Assembly: GCA_900708905.1 (NCBI GenBank)
Contig: CAADRB010000071.1
Span: forward strand, 425,825-489,824
Direction of reading: 5' to 3'
DNA: 64,000 bases
Source of the DNA: Hymenolepis diminuta
Lineage: Eukaryota; Platyhelminthes; Cestoda; Cyclophyllidea; Hymenolepididae
The notes below the pieces were generated by a model, which did no database searches, had not been told where the DNA came from, and worked only from the letters and a program-made list of their open reading frames with translations. This document shows positions 1 through 14,200 of this stretch, one piece after another (the first letter of the stretch is position 1; each line of letters opens with the position of its first letter). The position numbers and the translations under genes were made by a program.

Positions 1-813
1 CAAAAGCTCCTCTATTTAATCTAACAGGTATATTCCATCTATAACTCAAAGTCTTATCATATATGCGACGGTCTCTAGAACTAGTATGCTTTTTGTACCG
101 TCCTAAATCCCCCTTCTGTTTATAAATTTTGTGAAACTGTGTGAAAAAGAACACCTAAAAGACAATGCTTCACTTTAAAAATCCAATGAGACGTATCCGG
201 GCACTCTCCCGTCTTCTATCTGGGGGAAAATCGGAGCAGGAAATTATTGGCTCTGGATTGAAGGGCCTTATGATCAGAAGTTTAACGTTGAAAACTTCCC
301 AACTTCTAGTAAAAAGCGTCAATTTCGAGCCTCGCCATATCAACTATTTAGAAATCTCACCATTGACAGACATATGGAGACAACACCAATTTGATTAATG
401 CTACTTAATGTGATGTAAAGGACTAAGGAGACAACAAAATACCCGTCCTCAAAATTCGGTATAGTTAGTCGTAGACTAATCGGTTTAATGAAAACAATTT
501 TGCTATCACATAATGCTGCGAAATAATTTTCCAAACAGCCAGATCGCGTGAGGTCTAAATAATAACATCAAAGGTCCAAATTCACCACCAGTAAGTATAT
601 GCACAAATCCCTGTCACAATTTAGATGATTATCTCTGCTTCCATAAAACCGAAATGGCTCATAATCCTTTTAAATCCCCGAGTAATTGGTGTACATGGAT
701 TTACCTAAATTAACTTAAGTAGCTGGTACTCACCACCAGCGAACAATCAGTAATAACCAATAAAGCAACCAAAATTGGAATCTACTTAAATCAATTTCAG
801 TAATGAGACTTAC
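1..813. other. Intron or downstream sequence of DMAP1; no exon recognised
   Basis: The sequence after the DMAP1 SANT exon is AT-rich. I looked on the minus strand for the conserved DMAP1 coiled-coil and C-terminal blocks and found none, so the next exon probably lies beyond the window. Short open frames here resemble no known family. Confidence 0.6.
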
Positions 814-1869
814 TTTATCAAGAGCAGCCAGAATTCCGTAATATCGAGCCTTCATTTCCTCTATCGCCGGCCGGGGTGGAAACTTTTCCGTATCCCATCG
901 ATCGTGCATATGGATGAAACGGACATCGAATTGACGAGCTAAATCCATTAAGTGAGCTGTTCGAGTTTGATTCCATTTATTATCCTGAAGATAGGCCTTG
1001 TAATCTGTGTCAGTATAGGTTGGAACTTCAATATGCTATAATGAGAGTGAAATGAAATTACTGATTCATCCATTTATGTAATGAAAATAGTGTTAATTAA
1101 AAGCTATTACTTTATTCAGGCGAGCGAAATCGTATTCATCGGTCGCATCGGACCCTTCACGTCTCCAATGATAAAGTTCAAGATTATCCTAAAAAAGAAA
1201 AGCTAAGTCAACTAAAAATGGATATACCTACTTTCCTAGCAGCGTTTTTGAAAGGAACCCATTTCCATTTCCTAATACGTCCAGATCCAAATTCTATTTT
1301 TGGCTGTTTGTAAACAGGTTCTTCATTGGATGGTAAAAGCGGTGGAAGCTCGCTAAAATTACATTTTAATAAGCAGATAACCGATAATGCCCAAAATGGA
1401 TAAAAACTAAGCGATATTTTGAACATCTAGGGTTCCATACACACAAGCAATCAAATGTATACCGACAATATTTCTAGCACTTACTAGAATGAGCTAGATT
1501 GGGAAAAGAAAACACGTAAATGATTAGATATATTTAATTAAATATAGACTGGCATTTAGAGGATAGAAAATATACAATAGAAAACATCCAAGTATAGAAA
1601 ACTTAACAGAACTTAAAATAAAAGCAGTAGTATACAATGATGCGATAACTTACTTTTTAAAGGTATTTTGCAATCCCCAAACTTCTCGAGGAATGTGACC
1701 AGGACGCTTTGAATGGGCAGGCCTGACAACGTTTTTCTTCTGAACAAATTAAAATATTTGCAAGAATACACACCTTATCATTTCTGCTTAAAAGAGCTTT
1801 AGTGTCTATCAAAGGCTTTCTCGAACCAGACTCTTCCACATCCAAAATATCAAAAACATCATTAGCCAT
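814..1869 (-). CDS. DMAP1: DMAP1/Swc4 homologue, N-terminal part (5 exons; 3' end lies beyond the left edge)
   Basis: DNA methyltransferase 1-associated protein 1, a nuclear subunit of the NuA4/TIP60 acetyltransferase and SRCAP/SWR1 remodelling complexes. Exons on the minus strand: 1869-1774, 1739-1654, 1352-1232, 1188-1111 and 1035-814. Phases match and give 201 residues. The start MANDVFDILDVEES matches the short acidic DMAP1 N-terminus. Next come RPGHIPREVWGL, then PPLLPSNE, then RKWKWVPFKNAARK and LYHWRR. The last exon carries the SANT-type domain (DLARQFDVRFIHMHDRWD, then EEMKARYYGIL). All follow the order of animal DMAP1. An in-frame ATG at 1971 would add a hydrophobic leader unsuited to a nuclear protein, so I chose 1869. 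Intron 1 is only 34 bases. The coiled-coil and C-terminal half are missing: the last exon ends at a GTAAGT donor and nothing downstream to base 1 matches. The family call is firm. Confidence 0.9.
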
Positions 1870-1901
1870 TCTGTGCAAATTAGGCTCTTCTTCCCAGTCA
1901 A

Positions 1902-1903
1902 CT
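1902..1903 (-). promoter_or_regulatory. Candidate splice acceptor upstream of the DMAP1 start
   Basis: Read on the minus strand, a T-rich tract ends in TTTTAG with its AG here, 33 bases before the chosen ATG. No obvious partner donor is visible close upstream. It could be a 5' UTR intron end or a spliced-leader trans-splicing acceptor, which flatworms use on many genes. This is inference from the site alone. Confidence 0.3.
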
Positions 1904-4499
1904 AAAACAAATGCCAAAATTAGCAGCGGTAATTCAGCTAAATATAATATTCCATATATAGTTTTATTCATATTTTAATAGTTCGTTCCATTCCAATGAG
2001 TCATCATAAATACATCCTATTTATTTTATGCCATTTCGCATGAAGAATAACAATTTAAGTTCATTCTACTCATGTAAATACTTCACTCTATTAGATAATA
2101 TAAATTCTTTTAATTGCAGTAGTAAATATATGTCGAAGTTTGCCTTCGAACTATTGTTCCGCATATATTGTTCGAAATACATTTAAATTTTTCTAGGGTA
2201 TTAATGCATATTATTTTTGTTTGTGAATGCCACTCGGTATTGGAAAGCTGATTTAATTTTTCATTCTGAAAAAAATACGTATTTACATCATCGTATATGC
2301 TGGTAATTTTATGGCGAATAGGTTTTCTTTTCTTTATCAGCAAAAGGCGGCTAACAAGTTTAATTCAGTAACGGTTAAGCTACCCGCCATGCAATTAAAC
2401 GTTTGAGCTTAGTTACGGTATCGGTTTCAGCTTTATTTATTTTATTTAGGAAGAATACTTTTCACTGAGCAATGGCCAATTTAAGCACCTATCCATAGAT
2501 TTAATTTTGCATAAATTATAGGCTTATTGAAATAAAATATTGCGTCTAACACAATAAACCTCATCACCTTTGTAATTCTATAGGTGGTATACGTATGATA
2601 TTAGAGGTATGTCACATCTATAGGCGTTAGCAAAAAAATGTAAACTCAACCAGGTATGCCAGTCTACACTGTCAATAAGCATTCAATCAACCCATAACTT
2701 TAGATCAGTATGTGAACTGGACCTCTCAAGTTCATTGCCTTTTTTATCTCTCTATTTTCGGATTTCGTCACCTTTAAACAAAGAAAATCTAGAAGAAGCT
2801 GATCCCCCGTTCTTTTTAGGCGTTTTATGCGACTAGCTAAATGCAGCTCCTAAAGTGCCAAAATACGAATTAATATCAACATTTTGCTGTGTCTGGAACT
2901 TGAATGAAAATTTGTTATATGGAAGCGTCAGCATCAGGAACTCCGGAGTAATTCGACTCGCTTTTAGGGTAGCTATTGCTAAACACCATCAATTTAAAAA
3001 TTGATCGCTTTGAGTCCTTGTAACCAGTACGCACACAACGACCCGTAGACTACTTGTACTAGTTGTCACATCATGACACAAACTAGATTAAACCAGTCAA
3101 CCCCTCTCATCGTATCTTCTTTCGTTATTTTGAAGTGGTGACCTGCTAATTCTAATTACTTCCCTTTCATCCTTCTCAGTTTCTATAATCATCGCTTTCC
3201 CATTCGGTTAATCTACGTTTCTACGAGTATTATTTTATCTGATTGTGACCTTTGCAAACAACTCCCTTTTATTTTTATGCTGACAAGAGAAATTCATTTC
3301 CTTATCGTGCATAAAAGTATTCTAGTCTACCATGCATTAGTTCTTTAATTTTCACTCATCTCAATCTTAAAATAAACTCCTCGCATAATTTTTATTTTGC
3401 ATATCTCCATTTAACTAAACCTTACTATTTCCGTTCTGACAATAGGACTCCCTTGCGTGTTAATGACTTAATCAGATAGGCCTCAACCGATATTAGCACT
3501 GGTCACTCGACGCTGTCTACTCAGTCACTTTGACCTGACATTACCGTTCGCGCAGTCGGTCTGACTCAACTGGGTTGTCTAAAATTCCACTGGGCTAGTT
3601 TAAAATCAAGTCATCGCTTACGCTCATCTAATGCCATATAACTGCCCCGGTGACTTCAGTCTCGCCACTCTGACTCATTCCCTATCTTACTGTCAGTTGC
3701 TGCTATGCTCAGCAACGCCTTCATTAAATCTGCCTCTCCTCTTGCTATGAGCATAATAGCAGACCGCAAGAATTTGGCCATCCTCTAGTCTTCTATTCAT
3801 TTGGTGACTAGCCAAGAAAAATCCATTGTACTCATAAAGCAATCAAACCCATTCGGACTAACGTACATGCGACTATTAACAAGGGAGCCTAGTACACCGG
3901 AAGGTCTCATACAGATGTGTTCTGAGGTGCTGCATAACTCCTATCATGAAACAAATAAGCGCTGTAAAACACTGACAAATCAAGACATGTCTGATGATTA
4001 TTCCCAGCCTTTGTTAATAACACATCTACTAACAACTAGTAATAATTCTGAGATGCGAACGATGTCTACTGTTTCCATTGCTTAGCCGGCTACCTCAAAT
4101 GACTATCAAGAGCGCATATCAAAACTACAGACAAGAGAGCAAACAACCACTAAATAGCACCAGCAAAATAGCCCACTCTCACCCTCGTTACTAGGATGCT
4201 ATAAAGGCAAAAAGGGTCGAATAAAGCCCCATGGAGTAATAAAAAAAGCATGATCACCATCATTAATAACACTGCTGCGTCATTTCTTACGCGAAGTTAA
4301 ATGTCAAGGCAACAATAAAATCCCGACAATCTCAATAGCGGACTGGACTTTTTCCACGTCCTGATACTTGAATAGGGGAAAAAAAGAACGACACATTACA
4401 TCTGCAAAAGAGCAAACAACACCAAATAGCCAGTCCACTCGCTCTTCCCAATAAAGTGACAGTATAATAATAGAAAAAGACATATGAACAAGCCATAGT

Positions 4500-5160
4500 G
4501 ACTAATAAACATCACCATCATCATTATTAATAGTAATAGCAGCACAGAATATAGAAGTTTGTTATTCGTTGTTTATGCAGACTGTGTCTGTGTGTGAATG
4601 AGTTTGTGTTAGAGGGAAAACACTGTGTGCATGTGTCTTGTTGCCTGACTGACTGAGTATGCAGCATGATTGGAGGTAATATTAAGCGCCCTCAGACAAA
4701 AACCTGGAAAACGCACACAAAAGGGAGACGGGCGCTTTGGCTATAGATTTGGACACAAAATAACACACGCATAAGAAGAAAACATGTACTGTGGCGGCAA
4801 AAACTGTCCCCTCCAATCATTTTGTTCCAAGAGTGCGTGAAATAACATCTGTGTGTCCATTGCATGCAGCATTTCAGAAGGACACAATGAGAGAACATAG
4901 AGAGATATCGACATATTGTAGGCGTAGTAGTAGTAAAATGTTGACATTGTTGGCAGCAATTGGTGGTGGTTCGTTATTACTGATTAATAGTAATAGTAGT
5001 GTAGTGGTATTAATCATTCCGATTGGCGCCTTATGATATATAACGGTGCCTTTGTTTTATCCACAATTTGCAATTCGAGGTAGAGGAGCGAGAGAACGAG
5101 AAAAAAAATAATGTGAGAGGAGAGACAGAGACACACGATTAGCAAAATTGCACAGAGAAA
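4500..5160. repeat. Low-complexity AAT/AGT-like and GA-rich tracts
   Basis: Short degenerate runs such as ATCATCATTATTAATAGTAA, TAGTAGTAGTAAAATG and TTAATAGTAATAGTAGTG recur at about 4510-4540, 4925-4940 and 4985-5005. GA-rich sequence follows at 5080-5160. They lie just beyond the GW182 polyadenylation signal. No coding signal is seen. Confidence 0.5.
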
Positions 5161-5184
5161 AGGGGGTCACAAATGCGCTAATGA

Positions 5185-5190
5185 TTTATT
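5185..5190 (-). terminator. Polyadenylation signal AATAAA of the GW182 gene
   Basis: On the minus strand AATAAA begins 16 bases after the GW182 stop codon (TAG at 5209-5207). The spacing implies a very short 3' UTR. A similar AATAAA follows the kinase-like gene at a like distance. Confidence 0.6.
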
Positions 5191-5206
5191 ATGTGGAAGT
5201 GATCTG

Positions 5207-8200
5207 CTACTGTTCATTTGATGGTAGTGGCCAGTTGGTGACTGAAGTGGTAGATTGTTGATTATCCTGCTGAGGTACACCCTGCTCTGATTGAGTTTGA
5301 TCTTCATCAAGAGCCTGGAATAAAAAAGAGAATCACACGTCAAGGAATGTGTGAATAACAGGGAGAGAGAGATTGAAATCTTGATTTTAGGCTAGCTAGG
5401 CTAGCCCCAAACCTTGATTTCCTGAAGTTTGTTTAACGCTTCCGCGGGGGAGATGATTGTCACGGAGTTTGCCTGATTCTTGATTGTTGAGCTATTGGAG
5501 ATGGTAGCAGCATCGGAGGAGTTAAGGAAGCCTACAAGGATATATCGATTAGGGAGGTTGGTGTGGATTTCGAAGGCTCCTGAGTTATCTCCGTTGCAAT
5601 TCTGTTGATCAAGAGCATTGGAGATGGTAATTCGAAGTACCTCGGGGGAGAATTGGGGAGGGACGTCCGAGAGAAGGAGCCATGAGGTATTCCATATATC
5701 GGGCTGTTGGAACTCGGAACTTGAAGACGATAACGTCCAACGACGATCAGCAAAGGAGGTAGAAGGAAAGACATTGTTGTTACTGTTGCTTGTGTCATTT
5801 GATGAGAGGAAGGCGTTGGTGGATGACATACCGTGCCCTCCGTACTGCTGCTGTTGTTGTGAGGGGAGATCCCAAATTCCTCCTCCACAGCTACCTTCCC
5901 AGGGCATTCGACGGTTCATGTCTATAAATCCCAAAATATAATAAAAATAGTGATATAAAACGAAATCATGATCTTACTCAAGAGGCTACAATGATATTGT
6001 CTAATATAAGCAGTTTATCTGCGAACTGTGTTAAGGAAACACGTCCTGCAACATTCATTTCCTTAAGTTGCTTATCGATTCTAATTTGTTTGGTTAATTT
6101 TGTACAATAGAAGCGACATTTTAAGTCTGATTTTTTTCTATTCTTCAAATCCGATAGAATGTATAAGGCAGTTACACTAACTTCGACCCCCACTTTTCTC
6201 AAAAATTTAATAAACTGTCTCTTTAAAATTGCAGTAAACCAATGCACATGCAAACGGATACTCTCAATTCACACCTCAGCTATTTAGTGCTAAGACCTGG
6301 CACAAGTATGCTAAAACACACGCTTAGAGTACTAATGAGATGAAATAATAAAAATTTAATTTACGATATGCAAATTCAAGTATTTAGATGACTTAATGGG
6401 CGTTGCTTAATCGACAATTTCTGTTAGAACTATAAAGAAACATTTGAAATCATGGCTAAAGGCAAATAAATTAAGATGTCCGGCCTATAATGGTTAAAAC
6501 GGCCAACAATGCCGATTCCCATATCCTATGTCCGATTCATCTTGAGGAAATCCGAGCGAATGCTGACAGAAAAGGAAGTATTGACTTTGTACTATCGAGA
6601 GAACCACTGATCCTCCGGGGTGTGCCGATCACAAGGTTGTTTGAAGTGGTCAAAACACCTTATATCGAAAATTCATCCCCAGTAATGACATAAAACTTTT
6701 CTTAAGGCAAGAATATATATATATCGCTCCGAGCTGATTAGTAACGAAATTCCATAACACGTGGACCAAATCTCCTTAATGAAATGTCATAAATGTAAAC
6801 CACCTTTATAAATAAACGGGCAGATAAGATTACATCAAATGAGCCCGAAACACTACTAAATAAAGCGAATATCTTCTAATCTTAACAACGCCCCTATTTC
6901 TTTGTTTAAAATAAGCGTTACGAAGACAAAAAATACAATTACACACTGATGATGCCACAGTTTTACTTCGTACTAAATTCACACTAATAATCGATATTTA
7001 CAGAATAAAGTGTAAAACTATAAGACACCTTTCTGACGACAGGAGGACTACGCCTATAAATACTTTAAAAAGAACTGATAAGCTGTGTTAGCTGAAAGTC
7101 TTCAAGTCAGATGCAAAAAGATAGAGAAGAACTTGGACATGGCAATCATTCTTCTAGTTTTTCGTTGTCGCATGCGATGGTTTCTCTAAAATGGTTCTGA
7201 AATCAAGGCCGTGCCGTAAAATGAAAATAAAGTATCTATGACATCTATACAAGTAAAATGGTCGTAATGTGATCGTAAAATTTAATGCACTAGAATTTAA
7301 AAGCTATAGTTCTTGCCAAATCGAATCCTGGAACCTATTATTATTGCAAAATGCTTACCCATGGAGAGTTTAAGGTCGGCAAGCCTCGGAGCCAAATCAG
7401 ACGAAGGGGAGGGTGTATTCATTATCAGCCCCCCGCCGCCTCTAGGTCCTCCACCACCATAAGCACCACCTGCCATGGGATTGTTACCACCGCCCCCCAT
7501 CATCCGATTAGGTTGAAAGGGTCCTCCTGGCCCGCCAGGTCCTCCACCTCGAAGACGCATCAACATGGCCGCAGCGGTTACAGCAGCGTTGGAGTCATCA
7601 TTGATTCCTCCACTGTTCCCGCCACCACCAGAAGCGATGCGAGAGAGGCAGGCGATTTGGAGACGCACCTGACCTAACTGGGTTTCATGGGCTTCGATTT
7701 GTTGGGAGATTTGAGCCTGTTGCATGACAATCTCCTGGAGCATTGAAGAGGAGTGATGCGATGTGGGTCCACCCATATTCATTTTCCGAAGCTGCGAGTG
7801 CTTCATACTTAACTCCTACAAAGGAAAGAAACAGTATTTTTAATATTTGCAGTGAGGAAATGTCTCAACGCTATAAAAAATCAAATTTCAGGGAAAGCAA
7901 AATTCGTATACAGAATAAACTTGAGGAAATGCATTTGAAATGTTTTCATTCAATGCAGATGATATTTTGAAGAGCCAAATGCACCAAAACCACATGACCG
8001 ACCCATGAGCGATTTCTCGAAAAGCCAGAAATTTGCTGTTTTGACACAAGATTAGGATGTATAATATACCATCTAAGAAAAACAAATATCTTGTTGACCC
8101 CAGAGTTAAAGTGAACTAAAATTGTTTACATGCCCCATCTTTTTCAATTAATAATCATACCTCCAGTTCAGATGCTTTCCATATTAGAATTGTGTAAACA

Positions 8201-11200
8201 ATAAACCTATCGAAAAAGTGTCATAAGTACCGTTTTTTAACTTTCTGGCATCAAGTGGCTGCTAAATGTTTAGATTTCATGACAGTATCAGCAGGCCAAC
8301 TTGGATTCCAAATGGATCAGAGACTAACAGGTTTATTCTCACTTGTAACCGCATGTAATCAAATGGACGTTATTACTCAAAATTGCTTGCGAATGTTTTA
8401 GCATTACATGGAAGCACGGAAGCATTACGAGGGAAACAAAATATAGATGGCCGAACAAGTCCAAGACAGTACGAAAGAGAATGGTCAATTCGTCAACTGT
8501 ATTATTTAAAAATAACTTTCGATATTATAAAGCAAAAGATTAAAATGTATGCTTCCTTAATTAATACATTACCTAACGCCTACAAATGTTAAGACATTCT
8601 GAGACGAAGGAGTACAAACGTTATGGAATAAAATCCGAATTTAACAGACTTCGAAATGAAACCTACGTGTATTCTAATAGGACCATTAAATTATATCTAC
8701 AAATGTCACGATGACGTGGCAGCAGTCAACTTGCAAAGTTGGATATTCATGGAACGTCTTAACCAAATTTAGGGATTAAAAACAGTCGAAAGAGACGGTG
8801 GAATGCGAGTTTCTTTAACAGACTTTTGGCTTGAAGTGTCCCTCATCATATTTATGGCTCTCTCGAATTGATAAACACTTTCCCTTATCCTAAACTTTGA
8901 AAACAAATCATATTCTATAAAAATTCCCCATCTTACAGTGAGTTGTCTGCAATCCTTTCAATCTATTTAACAGGGATATACGGTTACTCTTCAATCTTCT
9001 AACTGAAGGATCATTGAGGCTGGCAATTTAGCAACCATTTAATGGGACTACAGTTTAGCCATCTTACCGATAGCAAGCGCTTGTGGTACCCGTGTATGTT
9101 GGCTCACACCTTCGCCATAACTGTCACTTGCCCGTCAATGAACGAAAAAGGCCAAATCAGTCAATCCTACCTCATTTCTCCAGTCTCTCACAGACCAGAT
9201 TTTCCTCGCTCAGTACTGACGCCTCTTTCCTCCCACTTCCACTTTTCTACTCTTATTCAATTTAAATTGCCAATACATACTTGTCCAACCCAACGTTTGG
9301 TCTTTTGACTCAAGAAAGGCTCTTGTACCTCCGAGAGATCACTAGTTCTGAACGGAAAAGTGGCCCGATTTGATCAGACTCGTAGGGTAGTTTTATTTCG
9401 AATTAGTATTACTTGGACCGCGGCAGACATTTCTGCATTATATATAACATATATAATATGTAAATATACCGATATATTTTGCCATTTAAAAAGAATCACA
9501 GGTGAAAAAGCATACACCCCCCAGTATGACAAATATACAAAATACATTAACTTCATAAGCGAACAAGTATTTATCTTTCCAGGTACGAAAAAATCTACAA
9601 GTCTCCCCATGTGACTAAAAAGCATGACCTTCAGAAAATATTAGGAGGACATCTAAGGTCATCAAAACACAAGACATCGCCAAGCGTAAATACTTTGCAT
9701 ATCGGTAAGAAATCTTTGGTTCTAACCGAATACGATCGCAATCTTCAATAAGAGATTACTTTATATTCAAATGCAACGTTTCAAGCGAAATGGAACAGGA
9801 AGGGATGTATATAATTAAGATATGATGTTACGAAATCTTGAAGCACAGAGTTCTCCACTTTCTCAAATTATTTCCAAATGTTCATTTTTCATAATTCGAT
9901 CACCTAGGTTTCTGAGTGATATTCAGAGCCTGTTGATGGGTCGCCTTAATTGGACGATTGATCACGGCGCTACGAACGATCAAATAGCAATCAAGTGAAT
10001 TTCAAGCCTAGACGGTTGCTATAGCTATAAATACAAAGAATGTCAATTCTAAAAAAAAAGATTATTTAAATTTCGACCTCTACTTCCCTCCTCCCCCTTC
10101 GTGGATCCCACTTTAATGTTAGATGCTTTATTCATTATTAAAAATTGTCAATTTCGCATCACCATAGTCACAATTGCCCTGGGCCATACATACGCATACA
10201 TCCTCACACTTGCCAAAACAATAAAACACTCGTCATAAACGTGCGTTGCAATACACCAACAATGAAGAAAGGAAGTATATCCCTGCTTTGCCAGGAGTTA
10301 TAAATAACCATTTAATTGCCACTGTGTACACAGAGGGGGATTGCATCACGTCACCACACAAAGCAATCTAAAATGGCAGCGGAACAATAAAAAAATTGAC
10401 GAATACTTTTAAGTAGAAATAGAAAGCGACACACAAAGTAAGCTGTTGAATATCGTCGATAATCTTACCTTCCCAATCACAGGAAGAAAAGATGAAGAGA
10501 CAGGATCGACCCTTCTTGATTTACCGCAATCCAGGGGACGAATCATTAAACTTGAAAAGTGAGCTAACCATTTAGAAATTATTGTATGATCCAAACCCAA
10601 ATATCGGATGTCTTTTTGATTCCAACCACTTTAGCATTCGTCGGACTTTACGTTAGTTAGTTTCAGCTACTAATCGCACTTAAAAATTGTAAAATCTGTT
10701 TATTACTCTGGGTAACAATACGATGTGATCTAAACAACATGCGTTATCCCTAGTCTTCCAGGAGCTTTGTACGTGTGTCACAATACACTGCACTATCAAG
10801 GTGATAGGCATCATCATCATATCCAATTCAACAAACCTTGTGCTTTTAGATATAACTCCCAAGGTATTTTCAAAACAAAAATTTCGTCTTAGTCTTTTTG
10901 GTGATGTCTTCGCAAATGTGCATGTTGACCGCTACGCCAAAGGTATACAAATCCATATATTTTTTTCCAATTCCCCTCTAAGATACGAATTTAAATACTT
11001 CAAGAATGAAATAGATGCTTTAACTTGGATCCTAATCCACAAACCTCAACACATACGCAGATTGTGCGTGTTTACATTTCCACATTAGGAAAAAAGTTAA
11101 TACTATCATGATGGTCTAAAATGGCAACTATGCTCACTCTAAACTTGAATAAATCAACATCAAATGGGATAATATTTAGCACTCTTACCCTCTTTTTCTT

Positions 11201-14200
11201 ATCCAACTGAAAGATTGTGGCCTGCAGATGACTTTCTCGCAGAAACAATTGATTAAGCACTTCGGAGGGATTTTGACGATTGGGGAAGTTGGAAGGTGGG
11301 GGTGGTTGGAGTTTTCCCATGTGGAAACCACCGAGACCGCCTCCAAGGCGGTTATCAAAGAGATCAAGGGGTGGACCTGGTGGTGGTGGTTGGGGCATAC
11401 CGCCACCCATTGATGATTGAAAATCATTTACGCCAGAAGACATGAGGTAAGCGGTAACGTTGTTGATGAGCTGGTTCAAACCGGGATTCATGCCACCTGT
11501 GCTATCACGCAGGTCATCTGTAGGGAAAAAAATTCATCAATATTTATAACATTATTGGGCTATTACGTCAGATCTTACAACAAAATCAGACGAACTTATG
11601 AGTCTATAAACCAGATTTCCCCTTTTATAAAAATGCAATAATTTTAAATATCATTCACAAGGCTTGGTGAATCAAAACATCGTTGAATCACTCTTTTATG
11701 GCATTACTAAGTAAATGCAACCGACAAGAAAATCTATTTTACTTTCATATTGGAATAGAACAACAAACGAACTTTTCTGTTTCAGATCTAGGCTATATTA
11801 TGAGAGGACTTTAGAAAACCGTTCAACGACAGACACATATTTGTTGAACATAACACATCGCTTTATCATAAGACCCTGACCTGAAACATTCTCACACTCA
11901 CCACCTGTTTGTATGTACTTTTGAAAAAGGCGAAATTCTAAGCAAGCAACATTTAAGTTTTACGCTTAAAGACGACAATAAATGGCAATTTAAAATTGAA
12001 TGAGAATCAACCACCTACCCGGATTGGGGGTACTAAACATGCATAGCCGAAATGGTCACCGCATGTCACCACAAATGATAGATGATGATTCAAATGCTCA
12101 CTTAGCGCCGAACAGAAAGAAGACTTTCTTAACAAGAAAGGCAAACATTTCAAAACAGGAAAAGAACAGTCTTCCTTCTGAGAAAACTCAGACAACACAT
12201 TGCCTGATTCCGAAGATAGACGTGAAAACTAATATCAACTGGCCTAGACAAGGACAATTTCCCAATAGATGTAAAAGTGTCTCTAATATTTTCCCCTTTA
12301 GACTATATCATGGAGCCATATAGAATAGACCAAACGCCTCAGAATCATGGAAGAATATAAAACCAAGTCAAAACTCATGTTCTAGATATCCGTATAACAT
12401 ATACTCTTATCAAGTAAGCAGCATAACTAAAAACTCACAGAGAAACTTCTCCACATCTTCATAACCGCTGGAATCAGAGATGAGGACACCGGCCTCGTCG
12501 TGGAAGCCGAGGAGCATGAGTTGTCGAGCGACTTCAGTGCGTAGAAATGCGGCCATGGAGTTGGATTGTTGTTGCTGCTGTAAATGATGGTTCTGCTGTT
12601 GCTGCTGAGGTGGACCCAAGAGGCGTAAAGGGGGCTGCTGTTGTTGGGTTGAGGGTGAGGCTGCTGAGGAGGGAACAACACCTAGAAAGGGAGAAACATC
12701 ACATAAGTTTACATTCGTATTCAGACAGTTGGATTCTGGGTGTACGCAAAAACGCCAGCTTGGTCTCCTCACTAATCCCTCTATTCACCGCGACAAGGCT
12801 TTCGCATCTAACCAAGCGTATACAACTTGTCAAATACCCATAGGCGAACCAGGAGACTCAACAAACATTTCGACTTAACCTTTCAGCCAGTTCTTGAAAG
12901 GGCTTACTTTGCTCACTCATTAAGATAATCGATCCACCGACATGAATGATAATCAGCAGCTTCAGCTTGGTAAATAGCTGTCATGGTTGAGAATGACAAC
13001 CACCGAATGTAGAATATTTGCTGAAAATTTGACCGCACATAACAGACATGAGACCAGCAGTTTGAAATCCAATGAGCTGAACGGGTCAACATGCTGGCCT
13101 GAAATAGCATATTAATAAATGACCACACATGGACGAGTTTGTGATAAAGCCAGTAATAAATCAATGACTACATTCTACATATGAGATCGAATGAAGTTAG
13201 CAGGGATGAATTAGACGGCATATTAAATTGATGAAACACAAACGGATTACAACCGTTTTCAATCGCTAATACGCGCCCTTGATAGCAAACGAGTTCCTAC
13301 TTTAAAAAATGAGAATTTCAACAAAATTCAATCTTCTCAAAAAGGTCTGCGGTAAGATGCTATCACATTGAAGGTATTTGAATAGGAAATTTAAGTCAAT
13401 TGTCGCCCCAACACTGAAGTAACATCAATTGATAGTTATGGCTTAGATATATAATGCTAGCAGAATCCGAAATACATGTATTCCTGCCAAAAACTTCAAA
13501 TTAATCCTGACAGAAATAACAAGTGCTATAACTGTTGGATAAAAAATTTTTATCCAAGAAAAGATTGTTGTCTTACCCAATATTGAGTTCTGAGATTTGT
13601 GGGTACTTTGACATTTGTAATGTAACTAAGAATAGTTTGATTTAACGAGCTCACATTCATCCCTTAAATGAACAGACTTCGCGGTTTTCTCACAAAAACT
13701 GCTAGGGATATTTGGCAACAACCAAATGAACACTCGAGTGTTAATATTAATCTTACAATTACGTATAAACAAGGCCTTAACACGAGGACATGTCCAGATA
13801 GAAAATGTTCACCCAGACTTTCCTTCTTGGCAGAGGTGAAAATTTTCATATTCCACCAAAATTCGCACGTCTATCGAGCTACTACCCACCATGAATTAGG
13901 AAAAGCTATAACAGAGAAAAGTATATTTCGATGCAAATGGATTCAAACAGGTGAAGCCCAGCCACTCTTGATGGTCCACACAAGACCATTGAAATGCATA
14001 TATGAGAACAATCATGGTCAAATAGTACTGCAGAAAGCTTTGGTAAACAGACTCACCAACCGAAATTGATGCATATCATAGGATAAATGTTCACAAACTT
14101 CAAATTTAGCCCCACTACTTTCCAAATAGAACCCTCTTCCGATCAAATTCTGAAACTATTTTAGGTCTCTTGAAAGTGTCAAGTTCATGAAGATCATTGG

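Larger units (their letters stand above)
1870..5184. other. Intergenic region between GW182 and DMAP1
   Basis: About 3.3 kb without a supported gene. The stretch at roughly 2.7-3.8 kb is less AT-rich and CT-rich on the plus strand, which hints at an old repeat. An open frame of 94 codons at 3801-4085 on the plus strand matches nothing I know. From about 4480 to 5160 there are trinucleotide-like and purine-rich low-complexity tracts close to the 3' end of GW182. Presumably it holds the GW182 downstream flank and the DMAP1 promoter, but no promoter element stands out. Confidence 0.5.

Noticed and set aside
3801..4085. 94-codon plus-strand frame
   Set aside because: No recognisable content, isolated, and next to low-complexity sequence.
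13668..14069. 133-codon plus-strand frame inside a GW182 intron
   Set aside because: It is antisense to the host gene, with no domain and no splice partners.
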